Positions 63,967-64,000 of a stretch of 64,000 nt of DNA are shown piece after piece. Origin of the DNA: Falsiroseomonas algicola (GTDB lineage Bacteria; Pseudomonadota; Alphaproteobacteria; Acetobacterales; Acetobacteraceae); the NCBI RefSeq assembly GCF_011040385.1, contig NZ_JAAIKB010000004.1:62001-126000 (forward strand), written 5' to 3'. Made by a program: the position numbers and the translations under genes. The first letter of the stretch is position 1, and each line of letters opens with the position of its first letter. The notes below the pieces were generated by a model. The model was not told the origin of the DNA. It saw only the letters and a program-made list of their open reading frames with translations, and searched no databases.

Positions 63967-64000
63967 ATGAACCGCCTGCTGCTGCCGATCGCCGCCCTGG
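63967..64000 (+). CDS. Start of a gene cut by the right window edge
   Basis: ATG at 63967, preceded by GGGGAAACGAG, opens MNRLLLPIAAL, which looks like a signal-peptide start. Only 11 codons are available, so the product cannot be named; a periplasmic protein is likely. Confidence 0.5.
   Translation, partial: MNRLLLPIAAL

Overview
The window is very GC-rich chromosomal DNA from an alphaproteobacterium, most likely a member of the Acetobacteraceae close to Roseomonas. This is inferred from the petABC cluster beside hemF, four tripartite tricarboxylate transporter (Bug/TctC) binding proteins, an IorAB-type molybdenum hydroxylase, an AtzG/AtzE-like pair, and DUF6111, DUF1285 and DUF4159 proteins. 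No 16S gene is present, so the placement is tentative. Almost all of the window is host-like coding DNA except a mobile island at 50671-61418.

Layout. 1-8435: start of an O-antigen-ligase-like membrane protein (reverse strand, cut by the window edge), dihydroorotase, a huge Pro/Ala-rich protein ending in a methyltransferase-like domain, a lipoprotein, then a YfgM-like/BamB/Der group for outer-membrane protein assembly and ribosome biogenesis. 8574-13534: MTA phosphorylase, the cytochrome bc1 operon petA-petB-petC (reverse) and divergent hemF. 13733-17170: iorAB and a Phd/PemK-like toxin-antitoxin operon with a 32-bp palindromic operator. 18385-21683: a complete tctC-tctB-tctA transporter with a structured leader and terminator-like hairpin before tctB. 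21761-30756: an NMT1-type binding protein, a phosphatase, Pal, an acetyltransferase/ABC exporter pair, CCA-adding enzyme, CoA pyrophosphatase and DUF1285. 30945-37997: a MoxR/DUF58/BatA-like operon. 38029-41410: small envelope proteins and a hybrid histidine kinase. 41617-47237: a biotin-dependent acyl-CoA carboxylase operon followed by two tandem TctC proteins. 47418-50648: an OmpA-family porin, an HpcH/HpaI aldolase and three small unknown genes.

50671-61418 is an integrative element in the 3' end of tRNA-Arg(CCU), bounded by identical 44-bp direct repeats. It carries a tyrosine integrase, an AlpA-like regulator, a primase-like protein and a DUF3631 ATPase followed by an iteron-like GTTAC/GTAAC array (candidate origin). 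Its cargo is a CheY-like regulator, an exported thermonuclease-like protein, another exported small protein, and an XRE / pseudo-receiver / XRE cluster. No capsid, relaxase or secretion genes are visible, so it looks like a satellite-type or mobilisable element. Three copies of GGGTCCGC sit just inside each end and are probably integrase arm sites.

After the tRNA come a ferritin-like DUF892 protein, the AtzG/AtzE-like pair and the first codons of another gene. Two families of short hairpin-rich dispersed repeats occupy many of the host intergenic gaps, including two gaps inside the MoxR operon, and a separate 161-bp near-perfect palindrome lies at 29268-29428.
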